From: Archangium sp. | GTDB lineage: Bacteria > Myxococcota > Myxococcia > Myxococcales > Myxococcaceae | Assembly (NCBI GenBank): GCA_016793585.1 | Contig: JAEUJR010000976.1 | Location: 1-15,757, forward strand | Length of the DNA: 15,757 nt | Direction: 5' to 3' | Part shown: one piece after another, positions 1 through 7,137 of the stretch | How positions within the stretch are numbered: position 1 is the first letter of the stretch | How the letters are laid out: the number at the start of each line of letters is the position of its first letter | Notes under the pieces: model-generated | Databases searched by the model: none | What the model was told of the DNA's origin: nothing | Seen by the model: the letters and a program-made list of their open reading frames with translations, nothing else | Program-made: the position numbers and the translations under genes

Positions 1-933
1 GAGGTCTACGCCGATGCGCTGCTCGAGGTGGGCGACCCGCGCGGTGAGTTCATGACGCTGCAGTTCAAGCGCGCGCGCGGCGAGCCGCTGACGCCGGCCG
101 AGACGAAGCAGGAGGCGGCGCTCCAGAAGAAGCACGTGAAGGCGTGGCTGGGGCCGCTCTACGACGTGCTGTACACGACGCACCTCGAGTTCCGCCGCGG
201 CTTCCTCTACGCCGCGCAGATTCGGCCGGTGGGCAAGGCGATTCCCGCCGCGCGCAACCACCCCGCGTGGAGCACCGTGCGCGAGCTGAATATGTCGACC
301 GGCGGTACCAACGAGCGCGGCGCAAGCCTCATTCTGCAGCCGAACGCGCGGCGCATTCGCGTGCTGACCAACATCGTCTACCTCGTGCTCGACGAGCTGG
401 CCGCGAGCCCCGGAGAGGGACGTGAGCTCGAGGTGCTCGACATCAGCTGGCTCCCGCTCGGTGATGGAGAAGCTGAGTATGGCAAAGTGGCGATGCGTGC
501 GTGGAAGGCGACGCTCACGGGCGCGGCGTTTCCGAAGCTGAGGCAGCTGCAGTTCGGCCGGTCGGCGTCGGGCAACCTCGAGGCGCTGGAGGGGCTGTGG
601 ACGAGCCCGCTCTGCAAACGCCTCGAACGCGTGCGGTTCTCGAGGTACCCCAACGCCGCGCTCTTCGCCCTGGCAGAGCGCCGGTGCTCGAAGCAGCTCA
701 CCATCGAGCTCGACTTCGGCCCGTTCTTCTTCGCCGCGACGCCTGGAGGAGACCTCGAGCTTCGCGCTGGCGAGCCCGACGGCCACGTCGACAACCTCTG
801 GCAGCAGCTGCTCCCGCACGTTGCCGCCGCGCCGTGGAAGCACGTGACGGTCGCGCCTGGAGCGCTGACGGAGCCGCAGCTCGCCGCCCTTCGCAAGCGG
901 CTCCCGAAGGCAGACGTGGTCGTCAGCGCGTGA
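1..933 (+). CDS. TIGR02996 repeat-companion domain protein (5' end missing)
   Basis: The reading frame is open from base 1, so the start lies upstream; the GTG at 28 falls inside the conserved domain and is not the real start. The first visible residues (EVYADALLEVGDPRGEFMTL) match the second half of the TIGR02996 repeat-companion domain, whose hallmark is an ADWLxExGDPRGEF-type stretch. Known members are mostly myxobacterial or planctomycete paralogues that pair this domain with leucine-rich-like repeats. The rest fits that: a WLGPL segment near residue 45 of the visible part, then irregular Leu-spaced segments (LEVLDISWLPL, FPKLRQLQFG, LERVRFSR) resembling degenerate LRR strands. No signal peptide or membrane segment is visible. 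Its molecular role is unknown. It ends 9 bases before the next gene, whose ribosome binding site overlaps this stop codon, so the two are probably co-transcribed. Confidence 0.8.
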   Translation, partial: EVYADALLEVGDPRGEFMTLQFKRARGEPLTPAETKQEAALQKKHVKAWLGPLYDVLYTTHLEFRRGFLYAAQIRPVGKAIPAARNHPAWSTVRELNMSTGGTNERGASLILQPNARRIRVLTNIVYLVLDELAASPGEGRELEVLDISWLPLGDGEAEYGKVAMRAWKATLTGAAFPKLRQLQFGRSASGNLEALEGLWTSPLCKRLERVRFSRYPNAALFALAERRCSKQLTIELDFGPFFFAATPGGDLELRAGEPDGHVDNLWQQLLPHVAAAPWKHVTVAPGALTEPQLAALRKRLPKADVVVSA

Positions 934-942
934 GGGACTTTC

Positions 943-1668
943 ATGGTGCTCGATGACTTCGTGAAGGCGTTGAAGGCGCGGCTGGCCCCACTCGAGAACG
1001 CGTACTTCGTGGCGCTGCGTGATGGCGCGATGACGAGAGACGACTTCGTCGAGACGCAGGTGCAGTTCGCGCACGCGGTGTTCTTCTTCTCCCGGCCGAT
1101 GATGGTGCTCGCCGGGCGCGTGTCGAACCCCGAGGTGCGGCTGCCGCTGCTCGAGAACGTCGGCGACGAACACGGAGACGGCGACCTGTCGATGTCGCAC
1201 GAGGCGACGTTCACGCGTTTCCTCGAGCGGCTCGGCGTGCCGAAGGACGAGCTGTGGAAGCGCCCGTTGTGGCCCGAGCTGCGCGCGTTCAACACCGTGC
1301 TCGCCGGCGTGTGCACGCTCGACGACGTGCCGACCGCGCTGGCGACGCTGGGCATCATCGAAGACCTCTTCGCGAGCATCTCGACCGAGATTGGCCGCGC
1401 GGTGGTGAAGCGTGGCTTCCTCGAGCAGGCCGCGCTCGTTCACTACAAGACGCACGAGGAACTCGACGTGCTGCACGCCGAGGGCTTCTACGCGCCGCTG
1501 CGCAGCCGGTACGCGAGTGACGAGACGTTCCGGTACCAGGTGGAGCAGGGCCTCGAGCTCGGCGCGACCATCTTCCTCGGGCTCTATCGCGGGCTGTATG
1601 AGTCGCGGGCACGGCGCACGCGGAGAACGGCGAAGGGGCCGCACTCGGTCGTCGCGGGGTTCGAATGA
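943..1668 (+). CDS. Heme-oxygenase-like putative diiron enzyme (TenA/PqqC/CADD fold)
   Basis: This 241-residue, probably all-helical cytosolic protein resembles iron-containing redox enzymes with the heme-oxygenase-like fold (the CADD, UndA, BesC, SznF group). Visible candidate metal ligands are Glu71 or Glu76 with His77 or His86 in ENVGDEHGDGDLSMSH, Glu140 in GIIEDLF, and the His171-x3-Asp175-x2-His178 set in HEELDVLH. That last spacing is the one I recall for CADD and SznF. The substrate cannot be read from the sequence; known relatives cleave fatty acids or amino acids, N-oxygenate, or act in cofactor synthesis. The length is normal for a single-domain member. ATG 943 is preceded at good spacing by AGGGA (933-937), which overlaps the upstream stop codon. 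The stop overlaps the next start (ATGA), implying translational coupling to the hydrolase. A TenA-type non-metal hydrolase is the alternative, but the His/Asp/His set argues against it. Confidence 0.72.
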   Translation: MVLDDFVKALKARLAPLENAYFVALRDGAMTRDDFVETQVQFAHAVFFFSRPMMVLAGRVSNPEVRLPLLENVGDEHGDGDLSMSHEATFTRFLERLGVPKDELWKRPLWPELRAFNTVLAGVCTLDDVPTALATLGIIEDLFASISTEIGRAVVKRGFLEQAALVHYKTHEELDVLHAEGFYAPLRSRYASDETFRYQVEQGLELGATIFLGLYRGLYESRARRTRRTAKGPHSVVAGFE

Positions 1669-2600
1669 GTCTGCTCACGCGGGAAGACCTGGTCGGGTCG
1701 TTGTTCTTTCCCCAGCCGGGTCGGTCGAAGCCGCCTGCAGGCGCGCGCGACGTCTTCGTCGAGGTGCCAGGCGCGACGCTGCACGTTCGGGTGCACGGAG
1801 ACGCTGCGAAGCCGCTCGTCGTCTTCTTCCACGGCAACGGTGAGTCGGTCGCCGACTGGGACGAGCTGGCGCCGGGCTTCACCAGTCACGTGCAGGTCGC
1901 GGTGAGCGACTATCGCGGGTACGGGCAGAGCACTGGCGTGCCGACGATGCAGCGGCTGTTCGACGACGCGGTGGCCGTGTTCGACGCGCTCGCGTCGCAG
2001 GCGCCGTTGACGCCAATGGTGATGGGCCGGTCGCTGGGGAGCGCCGCTGCCTGGCACCTCGCGCAGGTTCGGCCGTGTCGTGCGGTCATCGTCGACAGCG
2101 GGTTCTCCGACGTCGACGCGTTCGCGCGGAGAAGAGGTGTCTCGCCGTCGTCGCTGAGTGACACCGAGCGAGCCGCGTTGGACCCGCTCGAGAAGGCGCG
2201 CGCGTTCGAGGGGCCGCTGCTGCTGCTCCACGGCGCGCAGGACACGCTCATTCCTTCTGCAGATGCGACCCGCCTCGCCAACGTGAACCCGCGCGCGAGC
2301 CTGCACCTCATTCCCCGGCGCGGGCACAACGACGTGGTGCTCGACGCCGCGTGGTGGGAGCAGCTGCACGCGTTCTTCGACCAGCACGCGCCGCATCCAC
2401 TGCTGGAGGCGACGTTGAAGCAGGCTCCGTTGAGGTCGTTCCGCGTGGTGGTCGACATCGAGGGGAAGACGACGTTCCACGACGCGCCTTCTCTCGAAGC
2501 AGCGAAGTCGTACGCGGCCGATGTTCACCTCGAAGGCGATGCTCCCGGCAGCACGCTGGCCATCGTGTTCGATGCGCGCGGCCGTCGGGTCGACGGGTGA
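1665..2600 (+). CDS. Alpha/beta hydrolase with C-terminal extension
   Basis: A 311-residue protein with the classic alpha/beta-hydrolase order. VVFFHGNGE near residues 52-60 supplies the oxyanion-hole HG. DYRGYGQS at 82-89 follows the next strand. The nucleophile elbow is GRSLG with Ser123. LLLLHGAQDTLIP carries acid Asp193, and RRGHND carries His221. The fold is complete by about residue 245. A further 60 or so residues follow (VVVDIEGKTTFHDAPSLEAA and onward), predicted as strands plus a helix and not part of the normal domain. No signal peptide or lipid-binding segment is visible, so it is probably cytosolic. The substrate is unknown; the short lid region suits small esters, thioesters or amides. 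Its ATG lies within ATGA overlapping the stop of the diiron-enzyme gene, so the two are very likely translated together and may act on one pathway. Confidence 0.9.
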   Translation: MSLLTREDLVGSLFFPQPGRSKPPAGARDVFVEVPGATLHVRVHGDAAKPLVVFFHGNGESVADWDELAPGFTSHVQVAVSDYRGYGQSTGVPTMQRLFDDAVAVFDALASQAPLTPMVMGRSLGSAAAWHLAQVRPCRAVIVDSGFSDVDAFARRRGVSPSSLSDTERAALDPLEKARAFEGPLLLLHGAQDTLIPSADATRLANVNPRASLHLIPRRGHNDVVLDAAWWEQLHAFFDQHAPHPLLEATLKQAPLRSFRVVVDIEGKTTFHDAPSLEAAKSYAADVHLEGDAPGSTLAIVFDARGRRVDG

Positions 2601-2632
2601 AGTTCGCTCCCGTGTGAGGCCGTGCCGCGGGG

Positions 2633-2638
2633 TACAGT
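2633..2638 (+). promoter_or_regulatory. Candidate -10 element for a leaderless ATP-grasp transcript
   Basis: TACAGT matches the sigma-70 -10 consensus at four of six positions and ends six bases before the GTG start at 2645. A start site at the usual distance would fall on or next to that GTG. There is no purine-rich ribosome binding site between them. I see no clear -35 hexamer around 2607-2616, so this is only a candidate. Confidence 0.3.
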
Positions 2639-2644
2639 GCGCCC

Positions 2645-3874
2645 GTGCCAAGGAACATCGTCTTCGTCGCGCCGTTTCCCGCTGAGGTCACCCAACGTTT
2701 CGTGCGCGCCGTCTCGAAGCTCGATGACGTGCGGTTGCTCGGCGTCGTGCACACGCCTCCGCCCGGCGACCAGGCGCGCGTGTACGACGACATGGTTCGC
2801 ATCGACAGCCCGCTCGAGACGCGCTCCATCATCGAGGGCGTCGCCGAGCTGAAGCGCCGTCACGGCCAGCCCTTTCGCATCGTCGGCATTCTCGAAGCCG
2901 CGATGGTGCAGATCGCCGAGGCGCGAGCGCACTTCGGCGTCGAGGGCACGTCTCCGCAGGTGGCCGAGTTGTTCCGCGACAAGTCACGCATGAAGGCTGC
3001 GCTGACGAGCGCGGGCCTGCCGGTCGCGCGCAACATGATTCTGCGTTCGCTCGCCGACGCGAAGTCGTTCGCCGACCACGTGGGCTTTCCCATGGTGCTC
3101 AAGCCAGTACAGGGCATGGGCGCGAAGTCGACGTTCCGCATTCGCAACATGGGGCAGCTCGTGCAGGTCGCGCGCAGCCTCGGCGTCGGTCACGGGCACG
3201 AGGTGCTCGCCGAGGAGTTCCTGCGCGGCCGCGAGTTCTCGTTCGAGACGCTCACCGTGAACGGCGAGGTGAAGCTGCACTCCATTTCGCACTACCTGCC
3301 GACGTGTCTCGAGGCGATCGAGAACCCGTGGATTCAGTGGACCTGCCTGTTGCCGCGCGACGTCTCGGGGCACGAGTACGATGGCGCGCGCCGCATCGGC
3401 TGGGGCGCCATCAAGGCGCTCGGGCTCAAAGACGGCATGACGCACATGGAGTGGTTCCAGCGGCCCGACGGCAGCCTGGCCATCGGTGAGATTGCGCAGC
3501 GGCCACCCGGCGCGAACATCAGCTTGATGACGGGCCTCGCGCACGACTTCGACCCGTACCGGGCCTGGGCACGCGCGGTGGTCGACGGTGTGTTCGATGC
3601 GAAGACCGAGCGGAAGTACGCGGTGGGCTCGGCGTTCCTTCGCGGCATGGGGCGTGGCCGCGTCGCGCACGTGACAGGCATTCGCGAGACGCACGAGGCC
3701 GTCGGCAAGTACATCGTCGAGGCGAAGCTGCCGACGCTCGGAGCGCCGAAGAGCGACAGCTACGAAGGTGATGGTTACGTCGTCGTGCGCGACCCCGATA
3801 CCGAGGTCGTGAAGAAGGTGCTCAAGCACATCATCGAGACGGTGCGCGTGCAGTACGTCGACGTCGAGAGCTGA
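2645..3874 (+). CDS. ATP-grasp family carboxylate ligase, substrate unknown
   Basis: A 409-residue cytosolic protein with the ATP-grasp plan. A Rossmann-like N-terminal domain (NIVFVAPFPAEVTQRF, residues 4-19) is followed by the central linker helix with DKSRMK (112-117), where Lys113 is the usual position. VGFPMVLKP carries the phosphate-binding Lys153, next to a Gly-rich loop QGMGAKS (156-162). AEEFLRGREFS at 189-199 is the adenine-side strand. HMEWF (Glu269) and GEIAQRPPGAN (Glu282, Arg286, Asn291) carry the Mg-ATP acidic and basic residues. It therefore probably activates a carboxylate as an acyl phosphate and joins it to an amine or thiol. Family members include amino-acid ligases, carboxylases and natural-product amide synthetases, and the partner cannot be chosen here. 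The GTG start was chosen because MPRNIVFVAP begins the first beta strand exactly; it has no ribosome binding site. It lies 44 bases after the hydrolase gene, on the same strand. Confidence 0.88.
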   Translation: MPRNIVFVAPFPAEVTQRFVRAVSKLDDVRLLGVVHTPPPGDQARVYDDMVRIDSPLETRSIIEGVAELKRRHGQPFRIVGILEAAMVQIAEARAHFGVEGTSPQVAELFRDKSRMKAALTSAGLPVARNMILRSLADAKSFADHVGFPMVLKPVQGMGAKSTFRIRNMGQLVQVARSLGVGHGHEVLAEEFLRGREFSFETLTVNGEVKLHSISHYLPTCLEAIENPWIQWTCLLPRDVSGHEYDGARRIGWGAIKALGLKDGMTHMEWFQRPDGSLAIGEIAQRPPGANISLMTGLAHDFDPYRAWARAVVDGVFDAKTERKYAVGSAFLRGMGRGRVAHVTGIRETHEAVGKYIVEAKLPTLGAPKSDSYEGDGYVVVRDPDTEVVKKVLKHIIETVRVQYVDVES

Positions 3875-3926
3875 GCTGGTCGTGCTCGAGTTGAAGTGAA
3901 CGCCCGGCCTGTGGTCTGAGCGCGCC

Positions 3927-5093
3927 GTGCGCACCCTCTTGTTCATCGTCGTCGGAGCCGTCAGTGCCTGTGGGACCATGTCGACACCTCCGTGCTCGCC
4001 GGCGAGCTGCACCGGCTGCTGCTCATCGGCGGGGATCTGCGAGCAGGGCGGCAGTCCATCGGCGTGCGGTTTCAACGGCTCCAGTTGCCGCGGCTGCGGC
4101 GCTGCCGAGAGCTGCGTCGCGGGTGCGTGCGTGGGCTCGAGCCTGGGCGTCGGCGGCGGTTCTGGTGGCGGGGCGATTGCTGGAGGCACCGCAGCAGGTG
4201 GAGCGGCCGCGGGTGGCGCTGCGGCAGGTGGCGCTGCAGCAGGTGGCGCTGCAGCAGGCGGCGCTGCAGCAGGCGGCGCTGCAGCAGGCGGCGCTGCAGG
4301 GGGTGGGCGGGCAGGTGGCGCTGCCGGTGGAGGCGCTGCGTACCCGACGCCGTGCATGGCCATGTACGACCCACTCGACGACCGCACGCTGTCGTCCTTC
4401 GGCACGCTGTCGACCAACGGCTTGTGCACGCCAGTGAGCCACTCGCTGGCGGCCGACCGTGGCGCCCTGCGCGAGCGCTACGCCGCTTGTCTCGAGAGCC
4501 AGGCCGTCATCAACCCGGGCAATGGCTCGCTGAGCATCTCGCGTACGTCGGGTGGCCGCGTTCAGAGTGTCTCGTTCACGGCTTCAGGCTCGGGAGAGAA
4601 CTACAGCCAGAGCTTCACGTACACGGCCGGCGGCAAGCTGCAGTCGTGGTCGAAGAACTTCTCGGGCGCGACCCAGAACGTGAGCGAGTCGTTCACGTAC
4701 ACGGCGAGCGGCAAGGTGCAGTCGTTCTCGCGGAACTTCTCGGGCGCTTCCGAGAACGTGAGCGAGTCATTCACCTACACCGCGGCTGGCAGACCGCAGT
4801 CGTTCTCGCGGAACTTCTCGGGCGCGACGCAGAACGTGAGCGAGTCGCTCACGTACACGGCATCGGGTCGCATTCAGTCGTGGTCGCGCAACTACTCCGG
4901 AGCGACCGAGAACGTGAGCGAGTCGTTCACGTACACCGCGTCGGGCCGCGTGCAGAGCTGGTCGCGCACGTTCTCTGGCGCCACCCCGAACCAGAGCGCG
5001 AGCATCACCTACGACTCGGGCGGCAACGTCTCGAACATCTCGACGAACGGAACCGGGCTGACGGGCTTCATGGTCGCGCTCTGCACGCCCTGA
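3927..5093 (+). CDS. Predicted lipoprotein: 10-Cys head, Gly/Ala stalk, YD-like 26-residue repeats
   Basis: A 388-residue exported protein of unknown function. The N-terminus (MRTLLFIVVGAVSAC) is a short signal peptide with lipobox VSAC, giving lipidated Cys15. Residues 23-68 form a 10-Cys module (Cys 23, 28, 31, 32, 38, 47, 54, 57, 63, 68), with the same spacing as in the kelch lipoprotein at 10853-13975. Residues 71-138 are a Gly/Ala stalk with GGAAA units. A short region with two Cys (about 140-200) precedes five 26-residue repeats (229-358) of the type SFTYTASGKVQSFSRNFSG, flanked by weaker copies. Each looks like a beta hairpin related to the Rhs/YD repeat; the last weak copy reads ITYDSGGNVSNIS. 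There is no toxin or Rhs core domain, so this is a small surface fibre-like protein. GTG 3927 was chosen because it starts the signal peptide; no ribosome binding site is obvious. Confidence 0.82.
   Translation: MRTLLFIVVGAVSACGTMSTPPCSPASCTGCCSSAGICEQGGSPSACGFNGSSCRGCGAAESCVAGACVGSSLGVGGGSGGGAIAGGTAAGGAAAGGAAAGGAAAGGAAAGGAAAGGAAAGGAAGGGRAGGAAGGGAAYPTPCMAMYDPLDDRTLSSFGTLSTNGLCTPVSHSLAADRGALRERYAACLESQAVINPGNGSLSISRTSGGRVQSVSFTASGSGENYSQSFTYTAGGKLQSWSKNFSGATQNVSESFTYTASGKVQSFSRNFSGASENVSESFTYTAAGRPQSFSRNFSGATQNVSESLTYTASGRIQSWSRNYSGATENVSESFTYTASGRVQSWSRTFSGATPNQSASITYDSGGNVSNISTNGTGLTGFMVALCTP
4182..4301 (+). repeat. 15-bp tandem repeat encoding the GGAAA stalk
   Basis: About eight in-frame 15-base units, with core GGTGGCGCTGCAGCA and small variations, encode GGTAA, six GGAAA copies and GGAAG. 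Copy-number change would lengthen or shorten the stalk without shifting the frame. Confidence 0.85.
4611..5000 (+). repeat. 78-bp tandem repeat, five units
   Basis: Five consecutive in-frame 78-base units start at 4611, 4689, 4767, 4845 and 4923. Each begins with codons for SFTYT or SLTYT and ends at NVSE (NQSA in the fifth). The units share long identical stretches at the DNA level, such as CGGAACTTCTCGGGCGC, and alternate Phe/Trp after QS. The flanks 4527-4610 and 5001-5060 hold degraded copies. Confidence 0.92.
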
Positions 5094-5162
5094 GCGTTCT
5101 TGACGCCAGCGCTCACTGATGGAGACGCGACACGCTAGTCTCTTCGGCTCCCGGGGGCGTTC

Positions 5163-7136
5163 ATGTCGAAGAGTCACTGGTGGGTCGCCAGTCTGGTCGT
5201 GCTCGCGTGTCGGCCAGAGCTGGCCACCATTCCCTGTCAGAGGGATGACAACTGCCCGCGCCCGATGACGTGCGTGGCGAACCGGTGCGTCGCGCTCGAT
5301 GGTGGTGCGAGTGGCGGCGGCTTCGTGAGTGGGGGCGGCTTCGTGAGTGGGGGCGGCGTGGCTGCGGGTGGTCGCGCAGGGGGCGCAGCGGGAGGCGCTG
5401 TCGCGGGTGGAGCGGCCGGCGGCTCGACTTCCGGTGGGCTCGCAGGCGGTTCGAGCGCAGGCGGTGAGGCAGGTGGCAGCGCTGGCGGCTCGAGCGCAGG
5501 AGGCGATGCTGGTGGCATCGCTGGCGGTTCGTCTGCGGGCGGCCTGACCGGTGGCGGCTCCGCGATGGGTGGCGGCTCCGCGATGGGTGGCGGTGTCGGC
5601 GGCGGAGTTCCCATGGGTGGGGGGCCGGGCCAGCTGCAGCTGCTCAACCTCATCGCCACCATCGACGACGGCGGCATGGCGCTCGACGGAGGCCCGGCGG
5701 TCGACCTCTCGGGCCTGCTCGTCACCTACGTGCGCGGCGCATGGGACTCGGGCGTCGGCCTCTCGAGCGACAGCGAGGGCTTCTTTCTGCAGGCGTCACC
5801 GAACGGCCCCGCCATCTTCGTCGAAGCTGCCGACGCGGGCCTGTTCCCGGGAGACCTCGTCTCGCTGCGCGTGCTCGCGGCAGGCCGGCGCACGGCGTCG
5901 GCTCCACGCAGCGTGACCGAGTTCACCCAGTTGGTGCGCTCGAGCTCGGGCAACCCCACGTCTGGCTTTGCGCGCGACGTGTCGGCGGTCGACTTCACCC
6001 AGCCCGCGCTCATCGACCTCTACGAATCACGCCTCGTCAACGTCGCGGGCCTCGCGCAGGGCGCCTCGGTCTTCTCGTTCGGCTACCGGCTGATCAACCT
6101 TCAGACCGCCGGGGTTCAAGACGCCGGTGTCATTCGACTCCGAATGCAGGCGCCCGCCTTCGACCAGCAGGACTTCACCGCGGGCTGCACCATCTCGATC
6201 ACCGGTGTTCCGCTGTGGCGCATCGGCCCTGCCGCGACGCCAACCGCGTTGTCGCTCTCCGAGCTGACCGGCTCGCAGTGCCCTGCGCCGAACGTCGTCT
6301 CGGCCGTGCCGCAGTCGTCGACGTCGGTGCTCGTCAACTTCGACCGCAACATGGCGCCGCTCACGCTGTCGACCGTGTCACTCGACGGTGGCGCGTCGGT
6401 CGTCGCGGTCACCGCCAACACGCCTCGGCAGGCGGCGCTCACGACGACGCCCCTGCTGGGCCAGCCCTATCAGCTCATCTGCGCGCCATCGGTCGTCGAC
6501 CTGCGCGGCACGCCGCTGGCGACGCGCGTCGCGACGTTCACCGGCCTGACGCCGCCCGTGCCGGGGTGCTCGCCCGTCGTCATCAGCCAGGTGTACGCAG
6601 GCGGTGGCAACACCACGATGTCGGTCGTGAACGCCGACTTCGTCGAGCTGCACAACCGAACCTCGCTGCCCGTCAACGTCTCGGGTTGGTCGCTGCAGTA
6701 TCAGGCGGCCACCTCGACCGTCTGGCAGCCGCTCTTCGTGCTGAACGCGACGATTCCGGCGTCGGGTTTCCTGCTCGTGCAGGCCGGCGGCACCACCGTC
6801 ATCGGCACACCGCTGACGCCCGACCTGCTCTGGAGTCAGGCGCTCGGCGTGAGCGGAGGCAAGGTGGCGCTGGTGGCGAACTCGTTGCCGCTCGATGGCG
6901 GCTGCGGCTTTCCCAACGCAGGCATCGCCGACTACGTGGGCTGGGGAACGACGAACTGCGCTGACGGCATTCCGGCGACCGCGGCTGGCGTCACGCAGAC
7001 CATCACGCGCGTGAGCTCCTGTCAGGACTCGGACAACAACCAGGTCGACTTCACCCTCACCACGCCCAACCCGCGCGGCCTGTCGAGCCCTGGCTCGGCG
7101 TGCACGCTCTGTCAGGGCCAGCCCGACGGCGGGTGA
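5163..7136 (+). CDS. Predicted lipoprotein: repetitive Gly stalk, OB-like region, Ig-like domain, lamin-tail domain
   Basis: A 657-residue exported multidomain protein. The signal peptide MSKSHWWVASLVVLAC points to lipidation at Cys16. A small Cys motif follows (CQRDDNCPRPMTCVANRC, residues 25-42), a form common in myxobacterial surface proteins. Residues 48-155 are a Gly/Ser/Ala stalk. Residues 157-365 contain LLVTYVRG, GFFLQASPNGPAIFVEA and GDLVSLRV, which resemble the OB-fold module found in secreted nuclease-type proteins; no nuclease residues are visible. Residues 374-460 look like an SbsA-type Ig-like domain (VVSAVPQSSTSVLVNFDRNM). Residues 470-640 match a lamin-tail domain (VVISQVYAGGGN, ADFVELHNRT, VNVSGWSLQY) and end with the typical CQDSDNNQVDFTLTTPNPR. 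ATG 5163 starts the signal peptide. The role is probably surface binding or scaffolding. Its stop lies one base from the stop of the convergent glycosyltransferase gene. Confidence 0.82.
   Translation: MSKSHWWVASLVVLACRPELATIPCQRDDNCPRPMTCVANRCVALDGGASGGGFVSGGGFVSGGGVAAGGRAGGAAGGAVAGGAAGGSTSGGLAGGSSAGGEAGGSAGGSSAGGDAGGIAGGSSAGGLTGGGSAMGGGSAMGGGVGGGVPMGGGPGQLQLLNLIATIDDGGMALDGGPAVDLSGLLVTYVRGAWDSGVGLSSDSEGFFLQASPNGPAIFVEAADAGLFPGDLVSLRVLAAGRRTASAPRSVTEFTQLVRSSSGNPTSGFARDVSAVDFTQPALIDLYESRLVNVAGLAQGASVFSFGYRLINLQTAGVQDAGVIRLRMQAPAFDQQDFTAGCTISITGVPLWRIGPAATPTALSLSELTGSQCPAPNVVSAVPQSSTSVLVNFDRNMAPLTLSTVSLDGGASVVAVTANTPRQAALTTTPLLGQPYQLICAPSVVDLRGTPLATRVATFTGLTPPVPGCSPVVISQVYAGGGNTTMSVVNADFVELHNRTSLPVNVSGWSLQYQAATSTVWQPLFVLNATIPASGFLLVQAGGTTVIGTPLTPDLLWSQALGVSGGKVALVANSLPLDGGCGFPNAGIADYVGWGTTNCADGIPATAAGVTQTITRVSSCQDSDNNQVDFTLTTPNPRGLSSPGSACTLCQGQPDGG
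5316..5588 (+). repeat. Composite in-frame repeats encoding the Gly/Ser/Ala stalk
   Basis: Three small tandem sets lie in one linker. Two 18-base units at 5316-5351 encode GGFVSG. Three 39-base units at 5439-5555 each encode 13 residues built around AGGSSAGG. Two 18-base units at 5553-5588 encode GGSAMG. All unit lengths are multiples of three. Confidence 0.85.
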
Positions 7137-7137
7137 C

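Noticed and set aside
28..30. GTG at 28 as the start of the first gene
   Set aside because: It falls inside the conserved EVYADALLEVGDPRGEF stretch, and the frame is open to base 1, so the gene begins before the window.
5091..5115. TGAGCG/CGCTCA inverted repeat spanning the stop of the YD-repeat lipoprotein, as a terminator
   Set aside because: The stem is only six base pairs with a 13-base loop and no T-run follows, so it is not a convincing intrinsic terminator.
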